A stretch of DNA of 64,000 nucleotides from Eubacterium sp. AB3007 (GCF_000688015.1 NZ_JIAD01000001.1:496001-560000), one strand, 5' to 3'. Counted from the first letter of the stretch, positions 17,966 to 28,067 are shown. Translations and numbers: made by a program. Notes: generated by a model from the letters alone, not told the origin.

Positions 17966-18042
17966 CGGGGAGTGGCGCAGTTTGGTAGCGCACCTGACTG
18001 GGGGTCAGGTGGCCGCAGGTTCAAATCCTGTCTCTCCGACCA
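17966..18042 (+). tRNA. tRNA-Pro(GGG)
   Basis: A complete cloverleaf. The acceptor stem CGGGGAG pairs with CTCTCCG (one G-U), discriminator A and an encoded CCA follow. The anticodon stem CCTGA/TCAGG holds the 7-base loop CTGGGGG, giving anticodon GGG. The T-arm contains GGTTCAAATCC. It is transcribed alone from the promoter just upstream and ended by the hairpin at 18085. Confidence 0.96.
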
Positions 18043-18084
18043 CAGCGGTGATCACGATTGGTCGCCGCTCTTTTCTTTCCGCAA

Positions 18085-18125
18085 AAAACGACCCGCAGAA
18101 GATTTCGTCTCCTGCGGGTCGTTTT
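18085..18125. terminator. Bidirectional terminator between tRNA-Pro and the alcohol dehydrogenase
   Basis: AAAACGACCCGCAG and CTGCGGGTCGTTTT form a 14-bp stem around GAAGATTTCGTCTC-type loop sequence. T runs on both sides make it usable by the plus-strand tRNA and the convergent minus-strand gene, 17 nt from its stop. Confidence 0.88.
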
Positions 18126-18141
18126 CATTCGGTTTCTGTGT

Positions 18142-19269
18142 CTATTTCCCTTTCACCCGGTCGATGATCAATTCCAGATCTTCAATACCCGGCTGCCTTG
18201 GATTGGTCTTGGTACAAGGATCGGCCAGTGCAGCCTTTGCCATCTCGTGACGAAGTTTCTCCACCTCTTCCGTGCATATATCCATCCCTTCCAGGGTCGC
18301 TGGAATTCCGAACAGCCTGTTCAGATCGCGTACCTTGCTGCAGAGACTGCTCACTGCAAGCGGGACACTGGAATACGGCAAACCTATGAGCTTGGAGATT
18401 CTCTGGTACTTTCTGGCGGTCACCGTCTCCATACCGCTGTCCAGATGAGCGTTAAACTCGATGGAATGCTGCAGAACGATGGCATTGGCTCTGCCGTGCG
18501 GAATGTGGAACTTGGCACCGATGGCATGCGCTACGCTGTGGTTGATACCCAATCCCACCATGCTGAATGCCATTCCAGCCAGGCAGGATGCGTTATGTAC
18601 CTTCTCGCGTGCCTCCATATCATCCCCATGGGCGTAGGCGTAGGGAAGGAAACGCATCAACAGTGTGATGGACTTCTCTGCCAACGCATCGGTGAAGTCA
18701 TTGGAATCATTGGATACATAAGCCTCCAGTGCATGGGTCAGCGCATCCATTCCGGTGTCTGCAGTGATACTGGGCGGCATAGACTTGACAAGTTCCGGAT
18801 CGAGGATGGCGACAGTAGGCTGTAGCGCCTCATCGATCAACGGGTATTTAACCCCTTCCTGCTTGTTAGAGATCACAGAGAACTGCGTCACCTCTGAACC
18901 GGTTCCGCTGGTGGTTGGAATCGCATAACAGCGCTTGATGTTGGCAAGTTCTTTCTGCTCTGCCAGATAGCGGATCGCCTTGCAAGCATCGATAGCAGAG
19001 CCACCGCCCACAGCGATCAGAATGCTGGCCTTACACTGCATCAGGCACTGGATCCCGGCAGATACCACCTCGATGGGAGGATCAGGTACTACCTCATCGA
19101 AAACGCTGATGGTACAGTTGGTCAGATGGCAGGTAATATTATCCAACATTCCAGATTTCTTGATGAACGCATCACACACGATGAGCACGTTCTCGTCGTG
19201 GATTTCGTCTAATGCACAAAGTGAGTCCCGCCCAAAAAACAGATTGGATTTGATTTTGAAGTTATCCAT
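18142..19269 (-). CDS. Iron-containing alcohol dehydrogenase (EutG/PduQ-like)
   Basis: 375-residue group III alcohol dehydrogenase that interconverts an aldehyde and an alcohol with NAD(H). GGGSAIDACKAIRYL (NAD-binding, near residue 95), PTTSGTGSEVTQFSVI (near 135), DALTHALEAYVSND (near 195) and NHSVAHAIGAKFHIPHGRAN (near 260) carry the metal ligands. The N-terminus MDNFKIKSNLFFGRDSL resembles EutG/PduQ enzymes of microcompartments. It lies just beyond the tRNA from two shell genes and eutP, so it may recycle NADH for such a compartment; that link is inference. No encapsulation peptide is evident at either end. Confidence 0.9.
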   Translation of the reverse strand: MDNFKIKSNLFFGRDSLCALDEIHDENVLIVCDAFIKKSGMLDNITCHLTNCTISVFDEVVPDPPIEVVSAGIQCLMQCKASILIAVGGGSAIDACKAIRYLAEQKELANIKRCYAIPTTSGTGSEVTQFSVISNKQEGVKYPLIDEALQPTVAILDPELVKSMPPSITADTGMDALTHALEAYVSNDSNDFTDALAEKSITLLMRFLPYAYAHGDDMEAREKVHNASCLAGMAFSMVGLGINHSVAHAIGAKFHIPHGRANAIVLQHSIEFNAHLDSGMETVTARKYQRISKLIGLPYSSVPLAVSSLCSKVRDLNRLFGIPATLEGMDICTEEVEKLRHEMAKAALADPCTKTNPRQPGIEDLELIIDRVKGK

Positions 19270-19351
19270 ATCCGGTCCCTTTCCTAAAGTCTTACATAAT
19301 AATCTATTAACATGAGACTATCATAGTTAGTCAAAAAAGTCAATTTAAAAT

Positions 19352-19376
19352 ACAGCCCCTCCACAAATGCGGAGCT
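19352..19376 (-). terminator. Possible terminator of the trp operon
   Basis: Minus strand CTCCGC-ATTT-GTGGAG hairpin, 10-15 nt after the trpA stop, followed by GGGCTGTATTTTAAATT. The stem is short and the T run imperfect, so this is tentative. Confidence 0.4.
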
Positions 19377-19384
19377 CCCTATCT

Positions 19385-20155
19385 CTATCGAATCGCATCT
19401 TTCATGGTTTTCACATAAGCACCCACATATGCAGGTGCCGCTCTTCCATATCGTTCGATCAGTTTGATGATTGCCGAACCCACGATCGCCCCATCCGCTA
19501 TTTCTGACATTTTCTTCGCCTGGACAGGAGTGGAAATGCCAAATCCGATGGCACAGGGCACCTTTGCATTTTCTCTTACAACTTTTGTGATGGAATCCAG
19601 ATCGGTAGTGATCTCTTTCCTCGTCCCGGTCACACCAAGGCTGGACACGATGTAGATAAACCCTTCTGCCTCTTTTGCGATCCTTGCGATGCGATTATCT
19701 GAGGTGGGGGCGATGAGTGAGATCAGATCCACTCCATATCGGTTACAGAAGGGCAGGAACTCTTCCTTCTCTTCATAAGGCAGGTCAGGAAGGATGATCC
19801 CGTCTACCCCGATCTCCCGACAGCTCGCGAGAAATCTGTCCGCACCGTAGGAAAACACCACATTGGCATAGGTCATGAAGACCATGGGTGTACTGATATC
19901 ACGTTTCAGATCCCGAACGAGATCAAAGATCCGATCGGTCGTTACACCGCCTTCCAATGCTCTTTGATTGGCGGCCTGGATGACAGGCCCCTCTGCCGTG
20001 GGATCCGAGAACGGGATGCCGAGTTCAATCAGATCTGCGCCACTGTCCACAACTGCACGGACGACGGAAGCTGTCGTTTCCAGGTCAGGATCACCGCAGG
20101 TGATAAAGGGAATGAATGCTTTCCCATTCTGAAAAGCTCGTCCAATGTTACTCAT
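19385..20155 (-). CDS. trpA: Tryptophan synthase alpha chain
   Basis: Cleaves indole-3-glycerol phosphate to indole and glyceraldehyde 3-phosphate; indole is channelled to TrpB. The 256 residues contain [10 protein letters not shown] (near residue 17), [19 protein letters not shown] with the two catalytic acids (about 40-60), and [11 protein letters not shown] near residue 205. It is the last gene of the trp operon and overlaps trpB by 8 nt. Length is normal. Confidence 0.97.
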   Translation of the reverse strand: MSNIGRAFQNGKAFIPFITCGDPDLETTASVVRAVVDSGADLIELGIPFSDPTAEGPVIQAANQRALEGGVTTDRIFDLVRDLKRDISTPMVFMTYANVVFSYGADRFLASCREIGVDGIILPDLPYEEKEEFLPFCNRYGVDLISLIAPTSDNRIARIAKEAEGFIYIVSSLGVTGTRKEITTDLDSITKVVRENAKVPCAIGFGISTPVQAKKMSEIADGAIVGSAIIKLIERYGRAAPAYVGAYVKTMKDAIR

Positions 20156-21338
20156 GAATATCCTCCCCTCTGTACCGGGCGATGGCGGCGCAGTCCTTGT
20201 CGCCTCTTCCGGAAAGTGTGACCACGACGATTTCCTCCTTGCTCATGGAGGGCGCGATCTTCAAGGCGTAAGCCACGGCATGTGCCGATTCGATGGCCGG
20301 GATGATTCCTTCTGTCCTTGCCAGATATTCAAAAGCCTGCACCGCTTCTTCATCCGTCACAGGAACGTAATCCGCTCTTCCGGTATCATGCAGATAAGCG
20401 TGCTCCGGGCCGATACCAGGATAATCCAATCCCGCAGAAATGGAATAGACAGGCGCGATCTGTCCGTATTCGTCCTGACAGAAGTAGGATTTCATTCCAT
20501 GAAAGATCCCTTCTCTTCCTGTGGCGATGGTGGCTGCCGTGTCCGGTGTATCGATGCCTCTGCCGGCTGCCTCGCATCCGATCAAACGTACATCCTGGTC
20601 ATCGAGAAAGTGATAGAAACTGCCTATGGCGTTGGACCCACCCCCCACACAGGCAATGACCGCATCCGGCAGTCTGCCCTCCTTCTGCAGGATCTGTGAT
20701 CTGGTTTCTCGAGAAATCACCGCCTGAAAATCGCGAACCATGGCAGGGAACGGGTGAGGCCCCATCACCGATCCGAGGCAGTAGTGCGTGTCGTGGATAC
20801 GGGATGTCCATTCTCGCATGGCTTCCGATACAGCGTCTTTCAGCGTTGATGTACCTGTCTTGACAGGAATCACCTCTGCACCAAGCAGCCTCATGCGGTA
20901 TACATTCAGCGCCTGACGGACGGTGTCCTCCTCCCCCATAAAAACTACGCACGAAAGCCCCATCAGCGCTGCAGCGGTGGCGGTTGCAACGCCGTGCTGT
21001 CCAGCGCCGGTCTCCGCGATCAGGCGGGTCTTCCCCATCTTTTTTGCAAGCAGTGCCTGCCCCAGAACATTGTTGATCTTGTGTGCCCCTGTATGATTGA
21101 GATCCTCGCGTTTCAGATAGATCTTTGCGCCTCCCAGGTCACTCGTCATTCTGCCTGCAAAGTAAAGCCGCGACGGTCTTCCTGCATACTCGTTGAGCAG
21201 CGTCGTTAGCTCGCTGTTAAATGTGGTATCTGATCTGTAATGCTCATAAGCTTCCTCCAATTCGATCACCGCGTTCATAAGGGTCTCCGGAATATACTGT
21301 CCTCCGTGAGGCCCAAAACGCCCCCTTGGGTTCGTCAT
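20148..21338 (-). CDS. trpB: Tryptophan synthase beta chain
   Basis: PLP enzyme joining indole and serine to tryptophan. The 396 residues start with [16 protein letters not shown], the TrpB1 signature; [14 protein letters not shown] holds the PLP lysine near residue 86, [12 protein letters not shown] follows and GGGSNAIG binds the phosphate near residue 230. It is the TrpA-dependent TrpB1 type, as expected with trpA next door. It overlaps trpF by 4 nt and trpA by 8 nt. Confidence 0.98.
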   Translation of the reverse strand: MTNPRGRFGPHGGQYIPETLMNAVIELEEAYEHYRSDTTFNSELTTLLNEYAGRPSRLYFAGRMTSDLGGAKIYLKREDLNHTGAHKINNVLGQALLAKKMGKTRLIAETGAGQHGVATATAAALMGLSCVVFMGEEDTVRQALNVYRMRLLGAEVIPVKTGTSTLKDAVSEAMREWTSRIHDTHYCLGSVMGPHPFPAMVRDFQAVISRETRSQILQKEGRLPDAVIACVGGGSNAIGSFYHFLDDQDVRLIGCEAAGRGIDTPDTAATIATGREGIFHGMKSYFCQDEYGQIAPVYSISAGLDYPGIGPEHAYLHDTGRADYVPVTDEEAVQAFEYLARTEGIIPAIESAHAVAYALKIAPSMSKEEIVVVTLSGRGDKDCAAIARYRGEDIHE

Positions 21339-21943
21339 CGATCGTTCACCTCCTGAACTGCTGCCTGAAAGGCTGTCATTTTTGCTTTGTCCTTCTTCCC
21401 CTCAGTTTCTATACCGGAACTGACATCCACCGCAAAAGGCCGTAACCTGCGCACCGCCGCCGCTACATTATCCGGTGTCAGACCACCGGCCAGGAAATAT
21501 GGTCTGGTCATATGTTTGAGAAAGCTCCAGTCAAACGCCCTGCCTGTCCCTGTGCCAGAGTCGAGCAGAACGTGATCTGCGGTGCTTTGGTTCGCTTCTT
21601 CGATGTCCTCTGCGGTACGCACACGAACTGCCTTTATCAAAGGCTTGTCCGTGATGTTCCGAAGAGCATCGATATACGCCTCATCCTCATGCCCATGAAG
21701 CTGGGCCAAATCGATGATCCCCTGGTTCAGCAGCGCGGCAACCATCTCCGGACTCTCATCCACAAACACGCCCACTGCCTTGATGCCTGGCGAAAGCAAC
21801 TTTCTGAGCGCCGATGCGTGCTCCGGTGACACATAGCGGGTGCTCCCCTGAGCGAACACAAAGCCTACAAAGTCCGGCGACACCTCGTTTGCCGCGACAA
21901 TATCCCTTATTTGCCAAAGTCCACAAAGCTTTGTCCTGGTCAT
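21335..21943 (-). CDS. trpF: Phosphoribosylanthranilate isomerase
   Basis: TIM-barrel isomerase turning N-(5-phosphoribosyl)anthranilate into the carboxyphenylamino-deoxyribulose phosphate. The 202 residues start [12 protein letters not shown] with the catalytic cysteine; [24 protein letters not shown] and [10 protein letters not shown] are family motifs, and [13 protein letters not shown] closes the phosphate site. The third residue context is KLCGLW rather than the usual KICGL, a mild change. It overlaps trpC and trpB by 4 nt each. Confidence 0.95.
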   Translation of the reverse strand: MTRTKLCGLWQIRDIVAANEVSPDFVGFVFAQGSTRYVSPEHASALRKLLSPGIKAVGVFVDESPEMVAALLNQGIIDLAQLHGHEDEAYIDALRNITDKPLIKAVRVRTAEDIEEANQSTADHVLLDSGTGTGRAFDWSFLKHMTRPYFLAGGLTPDNVAAAVRRLRPFAVDVSSGIETEGKKDKAKMTAFQAAVQEVNDR

Positions 21944-22722
21944 ACCCCACCTCGCAGTTCTGCGAGTCTGGCTCTCTTATCCTTGGCCCGCATTAGCGTC
22001 TCTCCGACCAAAACAGCATCCACTCCGATCTCGCGCAGCCTGGCGATGTCCGCTGCTTCTTTCACACCGCTTTCCGACACAAACAGCACATCATCAGGGA
22101 TCTGTGCCCGCAGCCTCAGGCTATTGTCTGTATCCACCGAGAAATCACGCAGATTGCGGTTGTTGACCCCGATCAGCCTTGCGCCCGCTCCAAGTGCCAT
22201 AGACACCTCCGCCTCATCATGGGCTTCCACCAGCGCTGAGAGTCCCAGTACATCACAGAGGTTGATATATTCCCTGATCTGTCCTTCACTCAACAGAGAA
22301 CAGATCAGAAGCACCGCCGAAGCACCCAGCAACTTCGCCTCGTAGATCATATATTCATCCACAGTGAAGTCTTTTCGCAGACAAGGTACGGATACTTCTG
22401 AGGCGATCTCTTTCAGATGCTCTTCGCTTCCCAGAAACCATCTTGGTTCCGTCAGCACAGAAATGCAATCTGCTCCGGCTTCTTCGTACTCTCTGGCAAT
22501 CTTTAGATACGGATAATCCGGGGCGATCAGGCCCCTGGAGGGCGATGCCTTCTTACACTCGCATATAAACGAGAGGTCCTGGCCCTTAAGCGCCTTCTCA
22601 AAAGCAAAGTCGCCTTTCTCTGTTTTCATCGCCTGTAGTTTGATTTCAGCAAGCGGTCGCCTCTGCTTTGCTTCCTTCACGCGAATATGCGCGTATGCAG
22701 CCAACTGTTCTAGTATCGTCAT
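21940..22722 (-). CDS. trpC: Indole-3-glycerol phosphate synthase
   Basis: Closes the indole ring by decarboxylating ring closure. The 260 residues carry [15 protein letters not shown] (lysine of the active site, near residue 55), [36 protein letters not shown], and [12 protein letters not shown] near residue 185, with VSESGV near 215. All expected positions are filled. It is stand-alone, not fused to trpF, and overlaps trpD by 4 nt. Confidence 0.97.
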   Translation of the reverse strand: MTILEQLAAYAHIRVKEAKQRRPLAEIKLQAMKTEKGDFAFEKALKGQDLSFICECKKASPSRGLIAPDYPYLKIAREYEEAGADCISVLTEPRWFLGSEEHLKEIASEVSVPCLRKDFTVDEYMIYEAKLLGASAVLLICSLLSEGQIREYINLCDVLGLSALVEAHDEAEVSMALGAGARLIGVNNRNLRDFSVDTDNSLRLRAQIPDDVLFVSESGVKEAADIARLREIGVDAVLVGETLMRAKDKRARLAELRGGV

Positions 22723-23750
22723 GCCTCTGCCTCCGGACGATTGCTTATCTCAATGAGTCTTTGCAGTGTCTCGATCGCTCTCCCAGAATCAATGATTTCC
22801 GCGGCGAGCTCTATACCGTCTGCGATGCTTTCCGCTTTGCCGCCGATATAGAGTGCCGCCCCTGCATTCATCAGGACCGCGTTTCTCTTAGCGCCCTTCT
22901 CGCCGTTCAGTATGGCGAGCGTGATTCTGGCATTCTCATCTGGTGTGCCGCCTCTAAGATCCTCCCTTGTACAACGAACAAACCCAAAGTCTTCCGGCTT
23001 GATCACGGAGGACTTGTACCAGCCATCCCGGATCTCACAGATCGTGGTGGGGGCACTCATGGAGATCTCATCCAGTTTATCCTGCCCGTATACGACCATG
23101 CCTCGCCGAATCCCCAGATTGATCAGAACCTGGGCAAGAGGCTCTACAAGATAATCGTCATACACCCCCAGAAGCTGCATAGAGGGGGTTCCCGGATTGG
23201 TGAGGGGCCCGAGAATGTTAAACACGGTACGGAATCCCAGTTCTTTACGGATCGACCCCACATATTTCATGGAGGTGTGGTATTTCTGTGCGAAGAAAAA
23301 GCACATCCCAACTTCCTCCAGAAGCTGTAGACACCTTGCCGGACTTTGTTGAATATTGACGCCGAGTGCCTCCAGACAATCTGCTGTGCCGCACAGGGAG
23401 GATGCTGCACGATTTCCATGCTTGGCAACCTTCATCCCCGCAGCGGCAGCCACCAGTGCCGAGGTCGTGGAAATATTGAAACTATGTGCGTTGTCACCGC
23501 CGGTCCCAACGATCTCAAAGACTTCCATCCCCGTATCGACCCTGGTAGCGTGGGCTCTCATCGCCGCAGCACATCCTGCGATCTCATCGGTGGTCTCGGC
23601 TCTGGCACTTTTGGTGGAGAGTGCCGCCAGAAAAGCAGCGTTCTGCGTAGCAGTTGTCTCACCGCTCATGATCTCGTTCATCACCGTATATGCCTCCTCA
23701 TAGGTAAGGTCTTCTTTACTTACGATCTTTACAATGGCATCTTTAATCAT
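22719..23750 (-). CDS. trpD: Anthranilate phosphoribosyltransferase
   Basis: Transfers the phosphoribosyl group of PRPP to anthranilate. The 343 residues contain [20 protein letters not shown] (PRPP site, about 78-97), [21 protein letters not shown] (near 108) and [11 protein letters not shown] near 165. Length is normal and there is no fusion to TrpG. It starts 3 nt after trpG and overlaps trpC by 4 nt. Confidence 0.98.
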   Translation of the reverse strand: MIKDAIVKIVSKEDLTYEEAYTVMNEIMSGETTATQNAAFLAALSTKSARAETTDEIAGCAAAMRAHATRVDTGMEVFEIVGTGGDNAHSFNISTTSALVAAAAGMKVAKHGNRAASSLCGTADCLEALGVNIQQSPARCLQLLEEVGMCFFFAQKYHTSMKYVGSIRKELGFRTVFNILGPLTNPGTPSMQLLGVYDDYLVEPLAQVLINLGIRRGMVVYGQDKLDEISMSAPTTICEIRDGWYKSSVIKPEDFGFVRCTREDLRGGTPDENARITLAILNGEKGAKRNAVLMNAGAALYIGGKAESIADGIELAAEIIDSGRAIETLQRLIEISNRPEAEA

Positions 23751-23753
23751 GTA

Positions 23754-24320
23754 TTATATCTCCTTTATGAAATTATTCAGCATCTTCTCCCCATCTGGTG
23801 TCATAATGGACTCCGGATGAAATTGTACCCCGTATATAGGATAGTCTCTATGTTGTACAGCCATGATCTCATGGTCCTTTGTCTCCGCTGTGATTCTAAG
23901 CTGTACTGGAATCGTACCGGGCTCGACGACCAGTGAATGGTAACGGGCGACCTCCGTCGTTTCCGGACAGCCCCTGAACAAGGGACATCCCTCGTCCAGC
24001 CGCACCTTGGATTGCTTGCCGTGCATCAATTTATTCGCATAAGTGATCCTGGCGCCATAAGCAGCACAGATCGCCTGATGGCCGAGGCAGACACCAAGGA
24101 TCGGAATTTCGTGGATCTCTCTCACAACCTCCATGAGAATGCCTGCATCCTCGGGTCGCCCGGGGCCAGGGGACAAAACAATGTGCTCCGGTCTGAGTTC
24201 CCTGATCTGTTCTACCGACATTTCATCATTGCGGATGACCCGGATCTCTGGATCACACGCTCCGATCATCTGATAGAGATTATAGGAAAAACTATCATAA
24301 TTATCGATTAGCAAAATCAT
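23754..24320 (-). CDS. trpG: Anthranilate synthase glutamine amidotransferase subunit
   Basis: Class I amidotransferase supplying ammonia to TrpE. The 188 residues have LIDNYDSFSYNLYQ (5-18), LSPGPGRPEDAG (near 50), the nucleophile in GVCLGHQAIC (near 78) and the His-Glu pair in GVQFHPESI (near 168). I chose the ATG at 24320, which overlaps the trpE TGA as ATGA; a longer in-frame start lies inside trpE. It could also serve as PabA, but no other pab gene is present. Confidence 0.96.
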   Translation of the reverse strand: MILLIDNYDSFSYNLYQMIGACDPEIRVIRNDEMSVEQIRELRPEHIVLSPGPGRPEDAGILMEVVREIHEIPILGVCLGHQAICAAYGARITYANKLMHGKQSKVRLDEGCPLFRGCPETTEVARYHSLVVEPGTIPVQLRITAETKDHEIMAVQHRDYPIYGVQFHPESIMTPDGEKMLNNFIKEI

Positions 24321-25795
24321 AATTCCTCCTCCTGTGCAAGTTCCAATGCCTTGAGGGAAGATCTGGCTTTGTTCAGGCACTCTTCGTACTCCTTCTCAGG
24401 GACAGAATCCGCCACGATGCCCGCACCGCTTCTCACAAACACCTTTCCGTTTTTCTTATAGGCGATGCGGATGGCGATGCAGGTATCCATATTGCCCGTA
24501 AAGTCGATATATCCAATGGCACCACCGTAAATTCCCCTCTTATTGTTTTCCAGTTCTCCGATGAGCTGGCACGCTCTGATTTTGGGAGCACCGGACAGAG
24601 TGCCTGCCGGAAGGACCGCCTCTATGGCATCCAGTGCGTCCTTGTCATCCCGAATCTCCCCTCGTACCGTCGAGCCAATGTGCATCACATGAGAGTATCG
24701 TTCGATGGACCGTAGCTTTTCCACCTCTACTGTACCGAACCTGCTGATCTTCCCCAGATCATTTCTGCCCAGATCTACCAGCATGTTGTGTTCGGCCAGT
24801 TCCTTCTCGTCAGCGAGCAGCTCGGCTTCCAGGGCATCGTCTTCCTCCTCTGTCCTGCCCCGCTTCCTTGTCCCTGCCAGCGGGAAGGTGTGAAGCACAC
24901 CTTTGTCCAGTTTAACCAGCGTCTCAGGGGATGCCCCCGCGACCTCAACATCCGTCCCCGAGAAGTAAAACATATACGGTGACGGGTTGATGGTCCGCAA
25001 TACTCGATAGGTGTTCAACAGACTCCCTTCAAAGGGAGCACTCAATCGATTGGAAAGAACGATCTGAAAGATATCGCCCTCCCTGATGTAACCCTTTGCC
25101 TTTTCCACCATGCAGCAAAATTCCTCCTTGCTAAACAGAGGTGTGACTTCGCCGAGGATCCTCCCTCCTGGCTCCATCTTCTTCTCTCCACTCCTCAGTA
25201 GATCCATCAGCTGCTTAAGTTCCCAGGCGGCTTTTCGGTAGTTGGTATCCGGATCATCAAGCGCCATGTTCACGATCAGGATGATCTTCTGGCGGATATG
25301 ATCGAATACAATTACCTTGTCAAACAGCATGAGGTCCACATCCCGGAAGTGCTCACTGTCTTTCGTCTCCGTGATTGCACTTGGCTCGCTGTAGCCGAGG
25401 TAATCGAACGAAAAGTATCCTACCAGCCCTCCTGTAAAAGGTGGGAGATCCTCAAACCGCGGGCTTCTGTATGCAGATAGCACGCCTCGTATATAATCCG
25501 ATGGGTCACCTGTGACGTATTTCATTTTGCCGGCTTCCAGAATCCCGTTCATAGTGCCGCCGATACAGGTGATCTCCATCTTTGGATCAAACCCGAGAAA
25601 CGTATACCTCCCCCATGTTTCGTCTGCCTGAGCGGATTCCAGCATATAGCTGTGTTTGGATACATTCTTCAGGATTCTGATCGCCTCAATGGGTGTGATG
25701 AAATCTGACAGTATCTCACAACTGACCGGAAGCACATCGTATTTCCCTGTGGCTGCGATCTTTTCCACATCGCTGAGTGCCGGTGAAATGTTCAT
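24317..25795 (-). CDS. trpE: Anthranilate synthase component I
   Basis: Converts chorismate to anthranilate with ammonia from TrpG. The 492 residues have the N-terminal regulatory domain (with [20 protein letters not shown] near residue 50, the usual tryptophan feedback region) and a chorismate-binding domain with [38 protein letters not shown] and [13 protein letters not shown]. The ATG at 25795 follows AGGAGGTAAGAATT; an in-frame extension reaches into the T-box terminator and is not coding. First gene of trpEGDCFBA. Confidence 0.97.
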   Translation of the reverse strand: MNISPALSDVEKIAATGKYDVLPVSCEILSDFITPIEAIRILKNVSKHSYMLESAQADETWGRYTFLGFDPKMEITCIGGTMNGILEAGKMKYVTGDPSDYIRGVLSAYRSPRFEDLPPFTGGLVGYFSFDYLGYSEPSAITETKDSEHFRDVDLMLFDKVIVFDHIRQKIILIVNMALDDPDTNYRKAAWELKQLMDLLRSGEKKMEPGGRILGEVTPLFSKEEFCCMVEKAKGYIREGDIFQIVLSNRLSAPFEGSLLNTYRVLRTINPSPYMFYFSGTDVEVAGASPETLVKLDKGVLHTFPLAGTRKRGRTEEEDDALEAELLADEKELAEHNMLVDLGRNDLGKISRFGTVEVEKLRSIERYSHVMHIGSTVRGEIRDDKDALDAIEAVLPAGTLSGAPKIRACQLIGELENNKRGIYGGAIGYIDFTGNMDTCIAIRIAYKKNGKVFVRSGAGIVADSVPEKEYEECLNKARSSLKALELAQEEEL

Positions 25796-25842
25796 AATTC
25801 TTACCTCCTGAAACTCTATGGTGTTTCCTGTCAGATGAGCAC

Positions 25843-26129
25843 AAAAAAGTCCCTGACAGAAATACGATCTGTCAAGGACGAATTCTACATGATCCGCGGT
25901 GCCACCTTGATTCACGAGTCCCCTCGTGCGCTTAGCAGGATACCATCATATCCCCGGCAAATAACGTCTGCCTGCAACGTCGCAGAATACTCAACACAGA
26001 AATGTGTCTTTGACTGCGCCCTCAGCGGTCCATTTGACAACTTGTTTCTTGCCTGATTCTCAGCATCGCAGGCTCTCTGTAAAGGCATCATTGCCGTTAT
26101 CTCCGCGTCAACGGTTTAGATAAAAGATT
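25843..26129 (-). promoter_or_regulatory. T-box riboswitch controlling the trp operon
   Basis: A tRNA-sensing leader. On the minus strand it runs from AGAGAGCC (AG box region, near 26075) through a stem I whose base pairs CTGCG with CGCAG, a specifier UGG (26030-26032, Trp codon, followed by ACC), to the T-box core AAGGTGGCACCGCGG (25894-25908). A terminator hairpin GTCCTTGACAG/CTGTCAGGGAC (25849-25879) with TTTTTT follows, the alternative to the antiterminator. Uncharged tRNA-Trp should allow readthrough into trpE, 48 nt downstream. Confidence 0.93.
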
Positions 26130-26135
26130 TTTTAT

Positions 26136-26164
26136 ATATTAGTACAATTTTGGCGACTTGTCAA
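26136..26164 (-). promoter_or_regulatory. Promoter of the trp operon
   Basis: Minus strand TTGACA (26159-26164), 17-bp spacer, TAATAT (26136-26141), just upstream of the T-box leader. Confidence 0.85.
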
Positions 26165-26211
26165 TATCTACAAATATAATATAATATTTATTCATACGAA
26201 ATGATTTTATA

Positions 26212-26240
26212 TTGAAACATAAACCAGCAGATGGTATACT
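26212..26240 (+). promoter_or_regulatory. Promoter of the small lipoprotein gene
   Basis: TTGAAA (26212-26217), 17-bp spacer, TATACT (26235-26240), 50 bp upstream of the ATG at 26290. Confidence 0.75.
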
Positions 26241-26289
26241 ATATTCAATTATCCGTCGGTAACTGTATGAAAAGAAAGGATCGATCCAA

Positions 26290-26748
26290 ATGATTACGAA
26301 GAAGCTGTTTTCAATACTTTTGATGATTATGTTATTACTTGTTCCGTTGGCGGGATGTGGATCTCCGGCCGCAAGTGATGATGAAAGCTCTGATACTACT
26401 TATGAAGAAGAGCAATCCGAGGAAACGGTTCCGGAGAACGCGGTCAAAGCAAGAGTCGAGTTAGATGAGTATCAGTTTTTTGCCGATTCCCCTAAAGATA
26501 TCGTTGTCACTGGCGTGATCAATAAGTCATTCGGGCAAGATATTATTGTACTGAGAGGAAACAAGGAAGTTGCCAGGATCACCTTGGAGGGAAATGATGG
26601 CGAGGAAGAATATTTCGATATTACGGTCCCTTCACAAGCGATCACAGATGTCCATAACACCTTTCAGATCAAAGGTGGTGAAATCTCCGGCGTTGTAGAT
26701 GAAACCAACACCAAGACATTTACCATAAACCTGCCTGATAATGAATGA
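26290..26748 (+). CDS. Small secreted lipoprotein of unknown function
   Basis: 152 residues with a lipoprotein signal peptide (KKLFSILLMIMLLLVPLAGC, cysteine at about 23), an acidic linker rich in D, E and S (25-50), and a C-terminal domain of about 100 residues made of alternating strands (ARVELDEYQFF, KDIVVTGVINKSFGQDIIVL, EEYFDITVPSQ) that suggests an immunoglobulin-like beta sandwich. I do not recognise the family. It has its own promoter and terminator, AAAGGA upstream of the ATG, and runs divergently from the trp operon. Confidence 0.82.
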   Translation: MITKKLFSILLMIMLLLVPLAGCGSPAASDDESSDTTYEEEQSEETVPENAVKARVELDEYQFFADSPKDIVVTGVINKSFGQDIIVLRGNKEVARITLEGNDGEEEYFDITVPSQAITDVHNTFQIKGGEISGVVDETNTKTFTINLPDNE

Positions 26749-26787
26749 TACAAGCAAACAACAGCAGCGACAGTCTTTGAATGCAAC

Positions 26788-26820
26788 ATATGACAGGGGA
26801 AAGCCCCTGTCATATTCTTT
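26788..26820 (+). terminator. Rho-independent terminator of the lipoprotein gene
   Basis: A perfect 12-bp stem ATATGACAGGGG/CCCCTGTCATAT with loop AAAG, followed by TCTTTC, 40 nt after the stop. Confidence 0.85.
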
Positions 26821-26902
26821 CAAGTCATGCATATCCTTTTATCTTAGACATAAAGAGTCTCCTATGATTGATATTATCATAGAAGACCCTTTCAACCGGA
26901 AT

Positions 26903-27817
26903 TTATTTGTTTCTTTTCCCAGTGTTTTTGGTACCGCGCACTTCTTCGTGATAGAAGTAGTCGACGATCGTTGGCTGACCCTTTGGAACTCTCTCATACG
27001 GGGTTTCATTGTCTACAAATCTGCAGCCATATTTTTGAGCCAAGTTTTCTGCTTTTTTTTCAAGTTCTTCAAAATAGCTACGGTCCTTTTTAGTATATAT
27101 TTCCTGATACAACGGAAAAAGCTCCGGATGCTTTTCCGCAATATAGTCCATGATTACTTTCTTAAATCCGCCTCTAAGATTAAGATTCTCAAGCCATATT
27201 AAATCACATTGATCCTTCGCTCGTTCAAATATTGCTTCTATATCTGTTAATCCAGGGAATACTGGTGAAATAAAGCACACTGTGCGGATTCCTGCATCAT
27301 AAACCTGCTTCATCGCTGCAAGCCTTCTCTCAATACTGACAGCATCATCCATGTCTTCACAGAAGCACTCGTCCAAAGTATTCACCGACCAGGATACAGT
27401 CAGCCTGTTTTTCTTATTGATTTCCTTTAGCAGCTCCAAATCGCGAAGCACAAGGTCAGACTTCGTACAAATCAGTATATCCGCACCGCTGTCTTTTAGT
27501 TGCTCAAGTATTGCTCTTGTTCTTTCATAGATTTTTTCCTGTGGAAGATAACCGTCAGTAACTGTACCTATGATCACTTTTTGTCCAGCATATTTCTCTG
27601 GTTTCTTTATTTCCGGCCATTCTTTTACATCCAGAAATGTTCCCCATTCTTCTGTATGACCTGTAAACCGTTTCATGAATGACGCGTAACAATACTTGCA
27701 ACCATGCGTACATCCAATATAAGGGTTTACCGCATACCCGCCAAGAGGCCCATTGGATTTTGTCATTACGCTCATTGTTTCTTTATACCCTATTTTGATA
27801 TTGCTATGCTTTGTCAT
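26903..27817 (-). CDS. Radical SAM protein of the SPL/Rv2578c type
   Basis: 304-residue radical SAM protein. The cluster motif is CTHGCKYCYA (CxxxCxxC, near residue 36), after GGYAVNPYIG. IGTVTDGYLPQEK and LVLRDLELLKEI in the middle are typical of the spore-photoproduct-lyase-like (SplB-like, Rv2578c) group, often found as single mobile genes. The C-terminus ends in a basic tail. No partner gene of the radical SAM mobile pair is adjacent. Its start is 124 nt downstream of a degenerate rlmD-end copy (27941), so it may be the oldest cassette of the island; reaction unknown. Confidence 0.85.
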   Translation of the reverse strand: MTKHSNIKIGYKETMSVMTKSNGPLGGYAVNPYIGCTHGCKYCYASFMKRFTGHTEEWGTFLDVKEWPEIKKPEKYAGQKVIIGTVTDGYLPQEKIYERTRAILEQLKDSGADILICTKSDLVLRDLELLKEINKKNRLTVSWSVNTLDECFCEDMDDAVSIERRLAAMKQVYDAGIRTVCFISPVFPGLTDIEAIFERAKDQCDLIWLENLNLRGGFKKVIMDYIAEKHPELFPLYQEIYTKKDRSYFEELEKKAENLAQKYGCRFVDNETPYERVPKGQPTIVDYFYHEEVRGTKNTGKRNK

Positions 27818-27940
27818 GCTTCCTCCACATTATCAACAATCATCATCTTTTCTCTATCTTTTACTTCATTTGCTATCCCAAATACAACAAAAAACCACTT
27901 ATTTTCAAGCCTTTCAGCACCTCTTACCTGTCAGCATATG

Positions 27941-27965
27941 CCATCAGTGCTACCGTCTCCACATG
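27941..27965 (-). repeat. Degenerate rlmD-end copy 1 (left-most)
   Basis: On the minus strand this reads as codons for H-V-E-T-V-A-L-M-A-Y-A-D-R-stop, matching the native RlmD C-terminus H-V-E-C-V-V-L-M-S-R-A-D-R. The sequence after the stop (GAGGTGCTGAAAGGCTTG) also matches the DNA after native rlmD. The rest of 27818-28078 is AT-rich with no gene. Confidence 0.8.
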
Positions 27966-28067
27966 CCCCGAGACGCCATTATGAATGTCCACAGTACAAG
28001 CGAATTAACCAACCAGAGCGCGTTCAACCGAAAAAATCTACTGTTTCTCTTCGGCCGAACACTTCTA

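Noticed and set aside
19290..19345. Rex-type operator upstream of the alcohol dehydrogenase
   Set aside because: GACTA and TAGTC form a small inverted repeat around 19315-19335, but it does not match the known Rex consensus and the promoter there is unclear.
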